The notes under the pieces: model-generated
Database searches by the model: none
Seen by the model: only the letters and a program-made list of their open reading frames with translations
Told to the model about the DNA's origin: nothing
NCBI RefSeq assembly: GCF_028595305.1
Contig: NZ_JAQQXS010000007.1
Location: forward strand, 206,461 to 270,460
DNA from: Roseateles koreensis
GTDB taxonomy: Bacteria > Pseudomonadota > Gammaproteobacteria > Burkholderiales > Burkholderiaceae_C
Length of the DNA stretch: 64,000 bases
Direction of reading: 5' to 3'
Program-made: the position numbers and the translations under genes
Part shown: in pieces, positions 11,850 to 20,271 of the stretch
Position numbering within the stretch: position 1 is the first letter of the stretch
How the letters are laid out: every line of letters starts with the position of its first letter

Positions 11850-12569
11850 ATGAATTTTCGTCAAGGGCGCGCCTGGTTTTGGTGTGCTGCGGCTGCCCTG
11901 GCGGGGCATGGCTTGGTCTTGCTTGCCTTGGCGTGCCCTGCGCCTGCTTGGGTGCCGGCGTTCTCCCGCGATAGTGCGGGTGAGCCTGCAAGCACCGCCG
12001 GGCATCGATCCGACAAGGCGGTGCGCATTCGATGGAATGCTGAGTCAGACTGGCGTTTGGCTCGGCCGATCGTCGAGGTGACGACTGAAGTGCCCGAAGC
12101 AGCCTCAGCGCCTATCACCATGCCCGCGGACGCACCGTTGCCTGAGCGCCTACGCGGCGACCCGACACTTGGCGATGCACCCGCCCCGGTGCAGGCACTG
12201 GCGCTCATCGGCTCGGCGTCAAAGACCCCGGCGGATGGCAGTGAATGGGATGGTTATGTCCCGAGGCCCAAGCTCACACAGCCGCCGGTGATGCGGGAAT
12301 CCCCCATGCTGCCCTGGCCAGATGGCTGGACGGCGGACGGGCATTACCGCGAAATTCTGGCCCTGTATATCGATGAGAAAGGGGTGGTTCAACGCGTGCG
12401 GGTGGAGGGGGAAGGCCTGCCGCCGGCGTTTCAGGACCTCGCCAGAAAAACCTTTATGGGTGTTCAGTTTGTGCCTGGGCAGTTGACGGGGCGCGATGTC
12501 AAGTCGTTGATTCGCGTTGAAGTAAATTTTGATGAAGATCCTCACGCCAAAGCCAAGGGGCTTCGTTGA
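11850..12569 (+). CDS. Membrane-anchored protein with TonB-like C-terminal domain
   Basis: A 239-residue protein with one N-terminal membrane segment (about residues 9-29), a linker rich in Ala, Pro and Ser, and a C-terminal block reading ALYIDEKGVVQRVRVEG and FMGVQFVPGQLTGRDVKS, which resembles the TonB C-terminal fold. TonB proteins span the periplasm and pass energy to outer-membrane receptors, but no exbB, exbD or receptor lies nearby, and the linker lacks the long Pro-Lys repeat of classic TonB. The ATG at 11850 was preferred over a GTG at 11829. It lies 28 bases after pilY1 and could be co-transcribed with the pilus genes. Function is unproven. Confidence 0.6.
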   Translation: MNFRQGRAWFWCAAAALAGHGLVLLALACPAPAWVPAFSRDSAGEPASTAGHRSDKAVRIRWNAESDWRLARPIVEVTTEVPEAASAPITMPADAPLPERLRGDPTLGDAPAPVQALALIGSASKTPADGSEWDGYVPRPKLTQPPVMRESPMLPWPDGWTADGHYREILALYIDEKGVVQRVRVEGEGLPPAFQDLARKTFMGVQFVPGQLTGRDVKSLIRVEVNFDEDPHAKAKGLR

Positions 12570-12649
12570 GCGGCCCCAACGTGGGTTCGGGGATTCCCCT
12601 ATGATGTCACCTTTGCCAATCGGGCGTTGAGCCCATCCGTCCAAGGCTC

Positions 12650-13486
12650 ATGGCGCCCCAATCAAGCTCACAATCTCCTCTCGCTACTCCTATGATCGAA
12701 CTGCGCGATGTCAGCTGCGGTTATGGGGATCGGGTGATTCTGGAGTCCGTCAACCTGAGCCTGCCACGCGGCAAGGTGCTTGCCTTGATTGGCACATCCG
12801 GCGGAGGCAAGACCACTGTGCTTCGCCTTCTGGGGCGGCAGATCCGGCCGCTCAAGGGGCAGGTTTTGTTCGACGGGCAAGACCTCGCGCCCCTCCAGTT
12901 GGACCAGCTCTATGCCGTGCGTCGCCGCATGGGCATGTTGTTTCAGTTTGGCGCCTTGTTCACCGATCTTTCGGTGTTCGAGAATGTTGCCTTCCCGTTG
13001 CGTGAACATACAACGCTGCCCGAGTCGATGATTCGTGACTTGGTGCTGATGAAGCTCAACGCCGTGGGCCTGCGTGGCGCACGCGACTTGATGCCCGCCG
13101 AGGTTTCGGGCGGCATGGCTCGCCGTGTGGCCCTGGCCCGGGCCATCGCCCTGGACCCCGATCTCGTGCTGTATGACGAGCCTTTTGCGGGCTTGGACCC
13201 AATTTCTCTGGGTGTTGCTGCCCGTTTGATTCGTGATTTGAATGACGCTTTGGGGCTGACCAGTGTCATCGTTTCGCATGACATCCATGAAACCTTCGCG
13301 ATTGCCGACGAAGTGGTAATGATTGCCAATGGTCGGGTGGTGGCGCAGGGCACGCCGGATGAGTTGCGCCACAGCGAAGATCCCTTGGTGCAGCAATTCG
13401 TGGGTGCTCACGCCGATGGGCCGGTGCGCTTTCATCAACCCGCGGTGCCGGTGGCACAAGACTTTGGCCTGGGGGCAGCGGCATGA
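12650..13486 (+). CDS. mlaF: Mla phospholipid transporter ATPase MlaF
   Basis: MlaF, 278 residues, is the cytoplasmic ATPase of the MlaFEDB complex, which moves phospholipids between the inner membrane and the periplasmic carrier MlaC to keep the outer membrane asymmetric. Walker A is GTSGGGKTT (residues 48-56), the signature is VSGGMARRVALARA, with the Met typical of MlaF, and Walker B ends LVLYDEPFAGLDP. H-loop SHDIHE is present. The extra 14 residues before MIELRDV are optional; an ATG at 12692 is an alternative start. It overlaps mlaE by four bases. Confidence 0.93.
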   Translation: MAPQSSSQSPLATPMIELRDVSCGYGDRVILESVNLSLPRGKVLALIGTSGGGKTTVLRLLGRQIRPLKGQVLFDGQDLAPLQLDQLYAVRRRMGMLFQFGALFTDLSVFENVAFPLREHTTLPESMIRDLVLMKLNAVGLRGARDLMPAEVSGGMARRVALARAIALDPDLVLYDEPFAGLDPISLGVAARLIRDLNDALGLTSVIVSHDIHETFAIADEVVMIANGRVVAQGTPDELRHSEDPLVQQFVGAHADGPVRFHQPAVPVAQDFGLGAAA

Positions 13487-14274
13487 GCGGCGCGTTGAGC
13501 GGATTTCTGGCGTCCGTGGGGCGGGCGACCCGATCCCATCTGGCCGCTGTTGGCGCGGGCACGCGACTGCTGATGCAGTTGTTGATGCGCACGCCGCAAG
13601 CCTTGCAGCGATTTGGGCTGGTGCGTGAGCAGGTTTACTTTCTGGGCAACCGGTCCTTGTCCATTATTGGTGTCTCGGGCTTGTTCGTCGGTTTTGTGCT
13701 GGCCTTGCAGGGCTACTACACCTTGCAGCGGTACGGCTCGGCGGAGGCCGTGGGTTTGTTGGTGGCGCTGAGTTTGGTGCGTGAGTTGGGGCCGGTGGTG
13801 TCAGCGCTGCTGTTCGCCGGGCGGGCAGGCACTTCGTTGACCGCAGAAATCGGTTTGATGAAGGCTGGCGAGCAACTCACCGCGATGGAGATGATGGCGG
13901 TCGACCCGCTCACCCGGGTGCTGGCGCCGCGGTTCTGGGGCGGCTTCATTGCCATGCCTTTGTTGGCGGCCTTGTTCTCGGCCGTTGGCGTGGTCGGCGG
14001 GTGGTTGGTAGCGGTGGTGTTGATTGGCATCGACCCCGGCGCGTTTTGGTCGCAGATGCAAGGCGGCGTTGAGGTTTTTGCCGACGTGGGCAACGGGGTC
14101 GTTAAGAGCCTGGTGTTTGGCGTGACCGTCACCTTTGTGGCATTGCTGCAGGGCTACACCTGCCAACCCACACCTGAAGGCGTGGCGCAGGCCACCACAC
14201 GGACGGTGGTGGTTTCTTCGCTGGCGGTGTTGGCACTTGATTTCGTGCTGACAGCCATGATGTTTTCGATCTGA
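13483..14274 (+). CDS. mlaE: Mla phospholipid transporter permease MlaE
   Basis: MlaE, 263 residues, is the integral membrane permease of the Mla complex. Several hydrophobic segments are visible (SIIGVSGLFVGFVLALQG; LGPVVSALLFAGRAGTSLTAE; FWGGFIAMPLLAALFSAVG; a final VLALDFVLTAMMF). The sequence RELGPVVSALLFAGRAG is highly characteristic of the family. Start overlaps mlaF as ATGA, and mlaD begins 33 bases after the stop. Confidence 0.95.
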   Translation: MSGALSGFLASVGRATRSHLAAVGAGTRLLMQLLMRTPQALQRFGLVREQVYFLGNRSLSIIGVSGLFVGFVLALQGYYTLQRYGSAEAVGLLVALSLVRELGPVVSALLFAGRAGTSLTAEIGLMKAGEQLTAMEMMAVDPLTRVLAPRFWGGFIAMPLLAALFSAVGVVGGWLVAVVLIGIDPGAFWSQMQGGVEVFADVGNGVVKSLVFGVTVTFVALLQGYTCQPTPEGVAQATTRTVVVSSLAVLALDFVLTAMMFSI

Positions 14275-14307
14275 TTTTGCAGAACACACAAGTTTTTGGA
14301 GCACGGC

Positions 14308-14793
14308 ATGCAAGCCTCTCGACATGACGCAAGCGTAGGTTTTTTTGTGGTGCTGGGCGCCGCGGCCTTGCTGTTTTTGGCCTTGAAGGCCGGCAATCTG
14401 CTGAGCCTGAATTTCGATGAAACCTATCAAGTGACGGCCAAGTTCGACAATATCGGCGGGCTCAAGGCGCATGCGGCGGTCAAGAGTGCTGGCGTGGTTG
14501 TGGGCCGCGTGGAGTCCATCGTTTTTGACGACAAGACCTTTCAGGCCAAGGTCATCATCAATTTGCAAAAGAAGATGGCCTTCCCCAAAGACAGCTCGGC
14601 CAAGATTCTCACCGCCGGTTTGCTGGGCGAGCAGTACATTGGGCTGGAGGCTGGTGCTGAAGAAAAGAATCTCGGCGCGGGCGACAACATCAGCCAGACC
14701 CAGTCCGCTGTGGTGCTGGAAAACCTGATTGGCCAATTTCTCTACAACAAGGCGGCGGACAGCGCCCCTGCGTCTTCGGGATCCAAGCCATGA
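14308..14793 (+). CDS. mlaD: Mla transporter MCE-domain protein MlaD
   Basis: MlaD, 161 residues: a single N-terminal transmembrane helix (SVGFFVVLGAAALLFLALKAG) followed by one MCE domain (TAKFDNIGGLKAHAAVKSAG ... GLLGEQYIGLEAG). It forms a hexameric ring in the periplasm through which lipid passes between MlaE and MlaC. The ATG at 14308 has GGAG seven bases upstream; a TTG at 14296 is rejected. It overlaps mlaA as ATGA. Confidence 0.94.
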   Translation: MQASRHDASVGFFVVLGAAALLFLALKAGNLLSLNFDETYQVTAKFDNIGGLKAHAAVKSAGVVVGRVESIVFDDKTFQAKVIINLQKKMAFPKDSSAKILTAGLLGEQYIGLEAGAEEKNLGAGDNISQTQSAVVLENLIGQFLYNKAADSAPASSGSKP

Positions 14794-15545
14794 GCGAGCA
14801 CAGATCGTGGCGTCGTCTGGCGGTGTTGCTGATGGCGCTGATGCTCAGCGCTTGCGCCAGCTTGCGCGGCCCGGGCGCCCAGGGGCAAAAACTCGACCCT
14901 TGGGAGTCCTGGAATCGCAAGGTTTTCAGCTTCAATGACGCGTTGGACGAGCATGTGCTGGTGCCCGTGGCTACCGCGTACAGCGAGTTGGTGCCGGCGC
15001 AGATTCGCCTGTCCATCGACAACTTTTTCGGCAACGTCAACGATGCCTGGTCCACGGTGAACCTGCTGTTGCAAGGCCGTTTCAAGTCGGGCGTTGAGCA
15101 GGGCATGCGTTTTGCCGTCAACACCACCCTGGGGTTTGGGGGCTTGCTCGATATCTCCACCGAGGTGGGACTCGAAAAGAAGAGTGAAGACCTGGGCAAG
15201 ACGTTTGGCCGCTGGGGGTTTGGCACCGGGGCTTACATTGTGTGGCCGCTGTTCGGCCCTTCATCGGTGCGCGACACCTTGGCCATCCCTTGGGATTGGG
15301 CTGCCTCGCCCTCCATGCTGTTCGAAGACGGCAGTGCCAAAGTGGCCATTTACAGCTTGCAGACCATCAATGCGCGCGCCAACTTCTTGCGCGCCAGCCA
15401 AATGCTTGAAGGCATTGCGCTGGACAAATACACCTTCTACCGCGACGCTTATCTGCAGCGTCGGGGCAGTTTTTCGGACGATGACGAGTTCGAAGTGCTG
15501 ACGCCTGAAAAGCCGGTCAGCGAAAATCCCCAGGCTGGGCCGTAA
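14790..15545 (+). CDS. mlaA: Outer-membrane lipoprotein MlaA (VacJ)
   Basis: MlaA, 251 residues, sits in the outer membrane and removes phospholipid from the outer leaflet for return by MlaC. A lipoprotein signal ends LMLSAC, with the acylated cysteine at residue 22. The core shows DPWESWNRKVFSFNDALDE, FFGNVNDAWSTVNLLLQG and GAYIVWPLFGPSSVRD, all typical of VacJ/MlaA. The C-terminal tail is acidic and proline-rich. In Escherichia coli mlaA is elsewhere in the genome; here it is inside the operon, coupled to mlaD by an ATGA overlap. Confidence 0.95.
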   Translation: MSEHRSWRRLAVLLMALMLSACASLRGPGAQGQKLDPWESWNRKVFSFNDALDEHVLVPVATAYSELVPAQIRLSIDNFFGNVNDAWSTVNLLLQGRFKSGVEQGMRFAVNTTLGFGGLLDISTEVGLEKKSEDLGKTFGRWGFGTGAYIVWPLFGPSSVRDTLAIPWDWAASPSMLFEDGSAKVAIYSLQTINARANFLRASQMLEGIALDKYTFYRDAYLQRRGSFSDDDEFEVLTPEKPVSENPQAGP

Positions 15546-15632
15546 AACTTTGTAGCCGTGGTGCACCAAAGAGTGCCCGCGGCGTTCAAGAACGTGGCTC
15601 CCTGAACCCCTGTAAGAAAGAATAATCACACC

Positions 15633-16295
15633 ATGATTGCAAGCAAGCGTCTGTTTTTGATCTGCGGTTTCCTGTCGGCGGGCGTGATGGCTGCCTTGAG
15701 CTTGCCCGCGCATGCGGCGGATGCCTCGGCGCCGGATTTGCTGATTCGCCAGCTGTCCCTGGAAACACTTGAAGCCGTGAAGTCGGACAAAGCCATTCAA
15801 GGCGGCGATGTCCAGCGGATCATTACGCTGGTGGACACCAAGGTCATGCCTCATGTGAACTTCCAACGCATGACCTCGTCAGCCGTGGGCCGCTTCTGGC
15901 GACAGGCCACGCCCGAGCAGCAAAAGCGCCTGCAAGAAGAGTTCAAGACCCTGCTGGTGCGGACCTATGCAGGCGCCTTGACGCAGGTGAAGGATCAGAG
16001 CATCGCCCTCAAGCCGCTGCGCGCCAGCCCGACCGATACCGAGGTGGTTGTGAAGACGGAAATCCGTGGCAAGGGTGATCCGATCCAGCTGGATTACCGC
16101 CTTGAAAACAATGCCGGCGTCTGGAAGATCTATGACGTTAACGTGTTGGGCATTTGGCTGGCGGACCAGTATCGCAACAGTTTTGCCCAGGAAATTGGTG
16201 CCAACGGCATTGATGGTCTGATCAAGACCCTGGTCGAAAAAAACCAGAAGGCCAGCGGCGCAAACACTGCCAACGCCTCGGGTGCCAAGGCCTGA
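15633..16295 (+). CDS. mlaC: Periplasmic phospholipid carrier MlaC
   Basis: MlaC, 220 residues, ferries single phospholipids across the periplasm between MlaA and MlaD. A signal peptide ends LSLPAHA, with cleavage expected after residue 28. The body has VDTKVMPHVNFQRMTSSAVG, FKTLLVRTYAGAL and the closing YDVNVLGIWLADQYRNSF segment characteristic of the family. An Ala/Asn-rich tail follows. The ATG at 15633 lies 87 bases after mlaA with AAGAAAG upstream. The stop overlaps the mlaB start as TGATG. Confidence 0.94.
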   Translation: MIASKRLFLICGFLSAGVMAALSLPAHAADASAPDLLIRQLSLETLEAVKSDKAIQGGDVQRIITLVDTKVMPHVNFQRMTSSAVGRFWRQATPEQQKRLQEEFKTLLVRTYAGALTQVKDQSIALKPLRASPTDTEVVVKTEIRGKGDPIQLDYRLENNAGVWKIYDVNVLGIWLADQYRNSFAQEIGANGIDGLIKTLVEKNQKASGANTANASGAKA

Positions 16296-16621
16296 TGTCT
16301 GAGCAAAGCATGCTCAAATTGCCGGCCACCGTGCGCCTGCATGATGTGCCGGCCCTGTGGCAGAGCTGGCAGGCCATTCTGCAAGTTGAAGCGCACCAGC
16401 TGTGCAATGCGGCCTCGGTGCAGCTCAAGATCAGCGCCGCTGAATTGCAAGACTTTGATTCCGCCGTGCTCACCCTGCTGCTGAGCGCCTCCCGCTTGTG
16501 TCGCCAAGAAGGCGTGCAGATGCAGGTCTGCCATGTTCCCCTTCAACTGCGCGAGTTGGCCAGGGTGTACGGCGTGGCAGAAATTTTGTGGCCTGAGTTG
16601 GTCGAGGCCCGCGCAGACTGA
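16295..16621 (+). CDS. mlaB: STAS-domain protein MlaB
   Basis: MlaB, 108 residues, is a small cytoplasmic STAS-domain subunit that binds MlaF and is needed for its stability. The sequence contains AAELQDFDSAVLTLLLSASR, where the D-S/A-x-x-L pattern is the conserved STAS loop. It starts within the mlaC stop codon and closes the mlaFEDACB operon. Low sequence conservation is normal for this subunit, so the call rests mainly on size, motif and position. Confidence 0.85.
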   Translation: MSEQSMLKLPATVRLHDVPALWQSWQAILQVEAHQLCNAASVQLKISAAELQDFDSAVLTLLLSASRLCRQEGVQMQVCHVPLQLRELARVYGVAEILWPELVEARAD

Positions 16622-16629
16622 TTTCCGGT

Positions 16630-16660
16630 GAAGGCATACGCTGCCGCAGTGCTTGCCTTC
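16630..16660. terminator. Hairpin between convergent mlaB and hexR, possible terminator
   Basis: GAAGGCA (16630-16636) pairs with TGCCTTC (16654-16660), with a smaller CTGCCGCAG hairpin inside the loop. There is no T tract on either strand, so factor-independent termination is doubtful. It occupies most of the gap between the two convergent genes. Confidence 0.3.
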
Positions 16661-16684
16661 GCGCCGCGGCCTCGTCCGCCTTGA

Positions 16685-17551
16685 TCAGCTGGCGTAGCGT
16701 TTGCTGCGCAGATTGCGCTTGATTTCCTGCAGCATGGGGCGCAGGGTTTGGCCCAAGCGCAAGGCCACGCCGGTGGTGAGAATGTCCACCGCAACAAGGT
16801 GCAGCAGGCGTGACACCATGGGGCTGTAGCGGTCGTAATCTTCGGGGTGGTCTACTGCCAGCAGAATTTGCCCCTGGCTTTGGGCCAAGGCCGCCAACGG
16901 TGAACCGCTGGCCGTGATGAAGATAAGCGTGGCGCCCTTTTTGCGGGCGATGTCGGCCACGTCCAGCATGTCGCGGCTGCGGCCTGAGTTGCTGATCAAC
17001 ACCGCGCAGTCACCCGCTTGCAGCATGGTTGCACTCATCAATTGCACGTGCCCGTCGCTGCACGCTGCGGTGTTGACGCCGAGCCTGAAGAATTTGTGCT
17101 GCGCGTCTTGCGCCACGATGCCGGAATTGCCCACGCCGTAAAACTCGATCCGCCGCCCGTTCACCGCCGATTCGGAGAGCGCGTTGACGGCGCGCTCAAA
17201 GGCGTGGCTGGCTGCGTCGTTGCGGTAGTGCAGCAGTGCGGCGACGGCGTTGTCCACCACCTTGACGATCAAGTCGGCCGGCTTTTCGTCTTCATCCACC
17301 GCCCGGTGCACGAAGGGCACGCCTTCATTGACGCTACCTGCGAGCTTGCGTTTGAAATCAGCCAGCCCGTCGTAGCCCACGCTGCGGCAAAAGCGCACCA
17401 CGGTCGGTTTGCTGACATGGGCGCGGTCGGCCAGTTCACTCACCGGCAGATTCGTGAAGGCGCGGGCGTCGTTCAGCAGCAACTTGGCCACCCGCTGTTC
17501 GGCGGGCGGCAGGGCGGGCAAAGCCGCCTTGACGCGTTCGAGAATGCTCAT
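16685..17551 (-). CDS. hexR: MurR/RpiR-family regulator, HexR-like
   Basis: A 288-residue RpiR-type transcription factor: an N-terminal helix-turn-helix (ELADRAHVSKPTVVRFCRSVGY, about residues 39-60) and a C-terminal SIS sugar-phosphate binding domain (FYGVGNSGIVAQDAQHKF; LISNSGRSRDMLDVA). HexR homologues sense 2-keto-3-deoxy-6-phosphogluconate and repress zwf and Entner-Doudoroff genes. It lies 61 bases downstream of zwf on the same strand and probably forms a zwf-hexR operon, so it would regulate its own transcription. The ligand is inferred from the family and the zwf neighbour. Confidence 0.85.
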   Translation of the reverse strand: MSILERVKAALPALPPAEQRVAKLLLNDARAFTNLPVSELADRAHVSKPTVVRFCRSVGYDGLADFKRKLAGSVNEGVPFVHRAVDEDEKPADLIVKVVDNAVAALLHYRNDAASHAFERAVNALSESAVNGRRIEFYGVGNSGIVAQDAQHKFFRLGVNTAACSDGHVQLMSATMLQAGDCAVLISNSGRSRDMLDVADIARKKGATLIFITASGSPLAALAQSQGQILLAVDHPEDYDRYSPMVSRLLHLVAVDILTTGVALRLGQTLRPMLQEIKRNLRSKRYAS

Positions 17552-17612
17552 TTCAGCCCCCTGCGGACGGTGGTTTTAGCGCCGGTATGCTGCAAGTGAA
17601 CGGTGATGGTGC

Positions 17613-19058
17613 TCACTCTTCTTCGCCCCAGGCGAAGCCGTCACGCGCCACCAAAGCGCTCGAAGCTGCCGGCCCCCATGAGCCCGCGCTGTAAGGTCGT
17701 GGGCCGCTGTTGTCGGCCTTCCAGGCGTCCAGAATGGGCTCGACCCAGCGCCAGGCCTGCTCCTGCTCGTCGCTGCGCACGAACAGGTTCAGGCGGCCCG
17801 CGATGGCGTCCAGCAGCAACCGCTCGTAGGCGCCGACGCGGTTGGCGGCAAAGGCCTTGTCAAAGTCCAGGTCCAGGGAGACGGGTGCCAGGGCTTCGCC
17901 ATGCGCGCCCCCTTTGGCGGCAAGCAATTGCAGTTCCAGGCCGTCCTCAGGCTGCAGCTTGATCACCAGCCGATTGGCTTGGTTGGTGCCTTGGAAAATC
18001 GGGTGCGGCACCTGCCGGAAGTTGATGACGATCTGCGCATCGCGCTCCGCCAAACGCTTGCCGGTGCGCAGGTAGAAGGGCACGCCGGCCCAGCGCCAGT
18101 TTTGCACCTCGGTACGCAGCGCGACAAAAGTCTCGCACGGGCTGTCCGAGGGAACTTTGGCTTCGTCCAGATAGCCCACCACCGGCTGGCCATCAGCAGT
18201 GCCGGCGCGGTACTGGCCGCGCACCACATCGCGCGCCACGCTCTCGGCCGTGAAGGGCTTGAGCGAGCGCAGCACCTTGAGCTTTTCGTCGCGGATGGCG
18301 TCAGCGTCGTTGGTCGATGGCGGCTCCATGGCAATCATGGTCAACAATTGCAAGGCATGGTTTTGAATCATGTCTCGCAGGGCGCCGGTCTCGTTGTAGA
18401 AGGGCCCGCGGGTGCCAACGCCCAGGCGCTCGGCCAGGGTAATCTGGATGTTGGCAATGCTCTCTCGACGCCACAGCGGTTCGAAAAAGGCATTGCCAAA
18501 GCGCAGCGCCATCAAGTTTTGAACCGACGGCTTGCCCAGGTAGTGGTCAATGCGGTAGGCCTGTTCTTCCTTGAAGACCGAGCGCACGACACGGTTGATC
18601 TGTTGCGCGCTCGCCAGGTCATGGCCCAGGGGTTTCTCGAGCACCACGCGCACCCGGTCGTGGTTCAGGCCGGCGGCGCCCAGTTGCTCGCACACCTGCG
18701 TAAACAGGTGCGGGCTGGTCGCCAGGTAGAACACCACGGTGTCGGCTTGGCGCTCGTCCAGCCAGTCTTTCAGGCGTTGGTAGTGCTCGGGCTGCGACAA
18801 GTCCATGCGACGGTAATGCAGCAGGGCGGCGAATTTCTCGAACTCTTCGTCATTGGGTCGTTTGGAACCGTCGACTTCTTGAAACCGCTCTTTCAGCCAC
18901 TCGCGGTAACGCTCGTCCGGCATGTCGTCACGCGCCACCGCCAGAATCCGCCCGCCGGCCGGCAGCTTGCCGTGACGGAAGGCCTGAAACAGGGCCGGCA
19001 TCAGCTTTCTCCAGGTGAGATCGCCGGTGCCGCCAAAAAATACGAGGTCGAATGACAT
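17613..19058 (-). CDS. zwf: Glucose-6-phosphate 1-dehydrogenase
   Basis: Zwf, 481 residues, oxidises glucose 6-phosphate to 6-phosphogluconolactone with NADP(+), feeding the pentose phosphate and Entner-Doudoroff routes. The nucleotide-binding start is FFGGTGDLTWRKLMP, the substrate motif is EKPLGHD (residues 141-147), and the active-site motif is RIDHYLGK (169-176). The ATG at 19058 places the start directly before the nucleotide fold; a TTG at 19118 would add 20 unrelated residues. The Gly-Gly-Thr loop differs from the common GASGDL. It is transcribed away from tal and probably together with hexR. Confidence 0.95.
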   Translation of the reverse strand: MSFDLVFFGGTGDLTWRKLMPALFQAFRHGKLPAGGRILAVARDDMPDERYREWLKERFQEVDGSKRPNDEEFEKFAALLHYRRMDLSQPEHYQRLKDWLDERQADTVVFYLATSPHLFTQVCEQLGAAGLNHDRVRVVLEKPLGHDLASAQQINRVVRSVFKEEQAYRIDHYLGKPSVQNLMALRFGNAFFEPLWRRESIANIQITLAERLGVGTRGPFYNETGALRDMIQNHALQLLTMIAMEPPSTNDADAIRDEKLKVLRSLKPFTAESVARDVVRGQYRAGTADGQPVVGYLDEAKVPSDSPCETFVALRTEVQNWRWAGVPFYLRTGKRLAERDAQIVINFRQVPHPIFQGTNQANRLVIKLQPEDGLELQLLAAKGGAHGEALAPVSLDLDFDKAFAANRVGAYERLLLDAIAGRLNLFVRSDEQEQAWRWVEPILDAWKADNSGPRPYSAGSWGPAASSALVARDGFAWGEEE

Positions 19059-19129
19059 AACGCGTTGAAGCCTTGAGAGAAGGGCGCTCGCTTCACCCGG
19101 AGGTGGCACGGCGGACAAAGAATTGTTGA

Positions 19130-19144
19130 TGTAACAAAGTTTCT
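19130..19144. promoter_or_regulatory. Candidate HexR-type operator between zwf and tal
   Basis: TGTAACAAAGTTTCT is an imperfect palindrome (AAC...GTT core) that agrees with 11 of 15 positions of the gammaproteobacterial HexR consensus TGTARTWWWAYTACA as I remember it. It lies 71 bases upstream of zwf and 177 upstream of tal, in the 263-base divergent promoter region. No other strong palindrome was seen there. The match is only suggestive. Confidence 0.3.
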
Positions 19145-19321
19145 GGAATTATGATGCCGGAGTTTCGTGATTCGGTCAATGCGGCTTGCCCTTTTGACAG
19201 GTTTCATGGGGGTTTTGTCGCGGCTTAGTCTGTAACCGAACCTCAGGCGCTTCCACCCAGGCCAGCCTGGAAGTGGTGAAACGGTTCTAATACGGGATTG
19301 CCCTCACACACTGCAATAGCC

Positions 19322-20266
19322 ATGAATCAACTCGACCAACTCAAGTCTTTCACCACCGTGGTTGCCGACACCGGCAATTTTCTGCAACTGGCGCAGTTCG
19401 CGCCGCGCGACGCCACGACCAACCCGTCCTTGATCTTGAAGGCGGTGCAGTCGCCTGACTATGCCCCTTTGCTGAAGGACACCGTGGCCGCCCACAAGGG
19501 CAAGCCGCTGGATGAAATTGTGGATGCCGTGCTGGTGCGCTTCGGCCTCGAAATTCTCAAGGTGGTGCCGGGCCGGGTGTCGACCGAAGTGGACGCACGG
19601 CTGAGCTTTGATGCTGCCGCCACCGTGGCGCGGGCCCGCCGCGTCATGGCGCTGTATGAAGCGGCCGGCATTGGCCGCGACCGCGTGTTGATCAAGATCG
19701 CCTCCACCTGGGAAGGCATTCAGGCAGCGGCCGAGCTGGAGCGCGAGGGCATTCACTGCAACCTCACATTGCTGTTCTCCTTCTGCCAGGCGGTGGCCTG
19801 CGGCGATGCTGGTATCCGCTTGATCTCGCCGTTTGTTGGCCGTATCTACGACTGGTACAAGAAGAGTGCTGGCGCGGCCTGGAACGAAGTGGCCAGCAGC
19901 GGCGCCAACGACCCTGGTGTGAAGTCGGTGGCGCAGATTTTCAATTACTACAAAAAGCACGGCATCAACACCGAGGTGATGGGCGCCAGTTTCCGTAATG
20001 TGGGCCAAATCCAGGCGCTGGCGGGTTGCGATTTGTTGACCATCAGCCCCGATTTGCTCTCGCAGTTGCAGGCGCTCGACGCGCCGCTGCCTTGCGCTCT
20101 GGACGCTGCGGCAGCCCGTGCCGCGGATGTGCCCAAGGTTTCTTTCGATGAAGCGGGCTTCCGCTTCGCCCTCAACCAGGATGCCATGGCCACCGAGAAG
20201 TTGGCCGAAGGCATTCGCCTCTTCGCCGTCGACTCGGCCAAGCTGGATCAGATGATTGTGAGTTGA
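19322..20266 (+). CDS. tal: Transaldolase
   Basis: Transaldolase B type, 314 residues, moves a dihydroxyacetone unit between sugar phosphates in the non-oxidative pentose phosphate pathway. The N-terminal [11 protein letters not shown] motif and the Schiff-base lysine K125 in [12 protein letters not shown] are clear, with [15 protein letters not shown] and [10 protein letters not shown] following. The ATG at 19322 matches the family start; an ATG or alternative at 19298 would add eight residues. pgi starts five bases after the stop. Confidence 0.96.
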   Translation: MNQLDQLKSFTTVVADTGNFLQLAQFAPRDATTNPSLILKAVQSPDYAPLLKDTVAAHKGKPLDEIVDAVLVRFGLEILKVVPGRVSTEVDARLSFDAAATVARARRVMALYEAAGIGRDRVLIKIASTWEGIQAAAELEREGIHCNLTLLFSFCQAVACGDAGIRLISPFVGRIYDWYKKSAGAAWNEVASSGANDPGVKSVAQIFNYYKKHGINTEVMGASFRNVGQIQALAGCDLLTISPDLLSQLQALDAPLPCALDAAAARAADVPKVSFDEAGFRFALNQDAMATEKLAEGIRLFAVDSAKLDQMIVS

Positions 20267-20271
20267 ACGTT

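Noticed and set aside
17901..19055. 384-residue plus-strand frame opposite zwf
   Set aside because: Shadow of zwf; no domain features.
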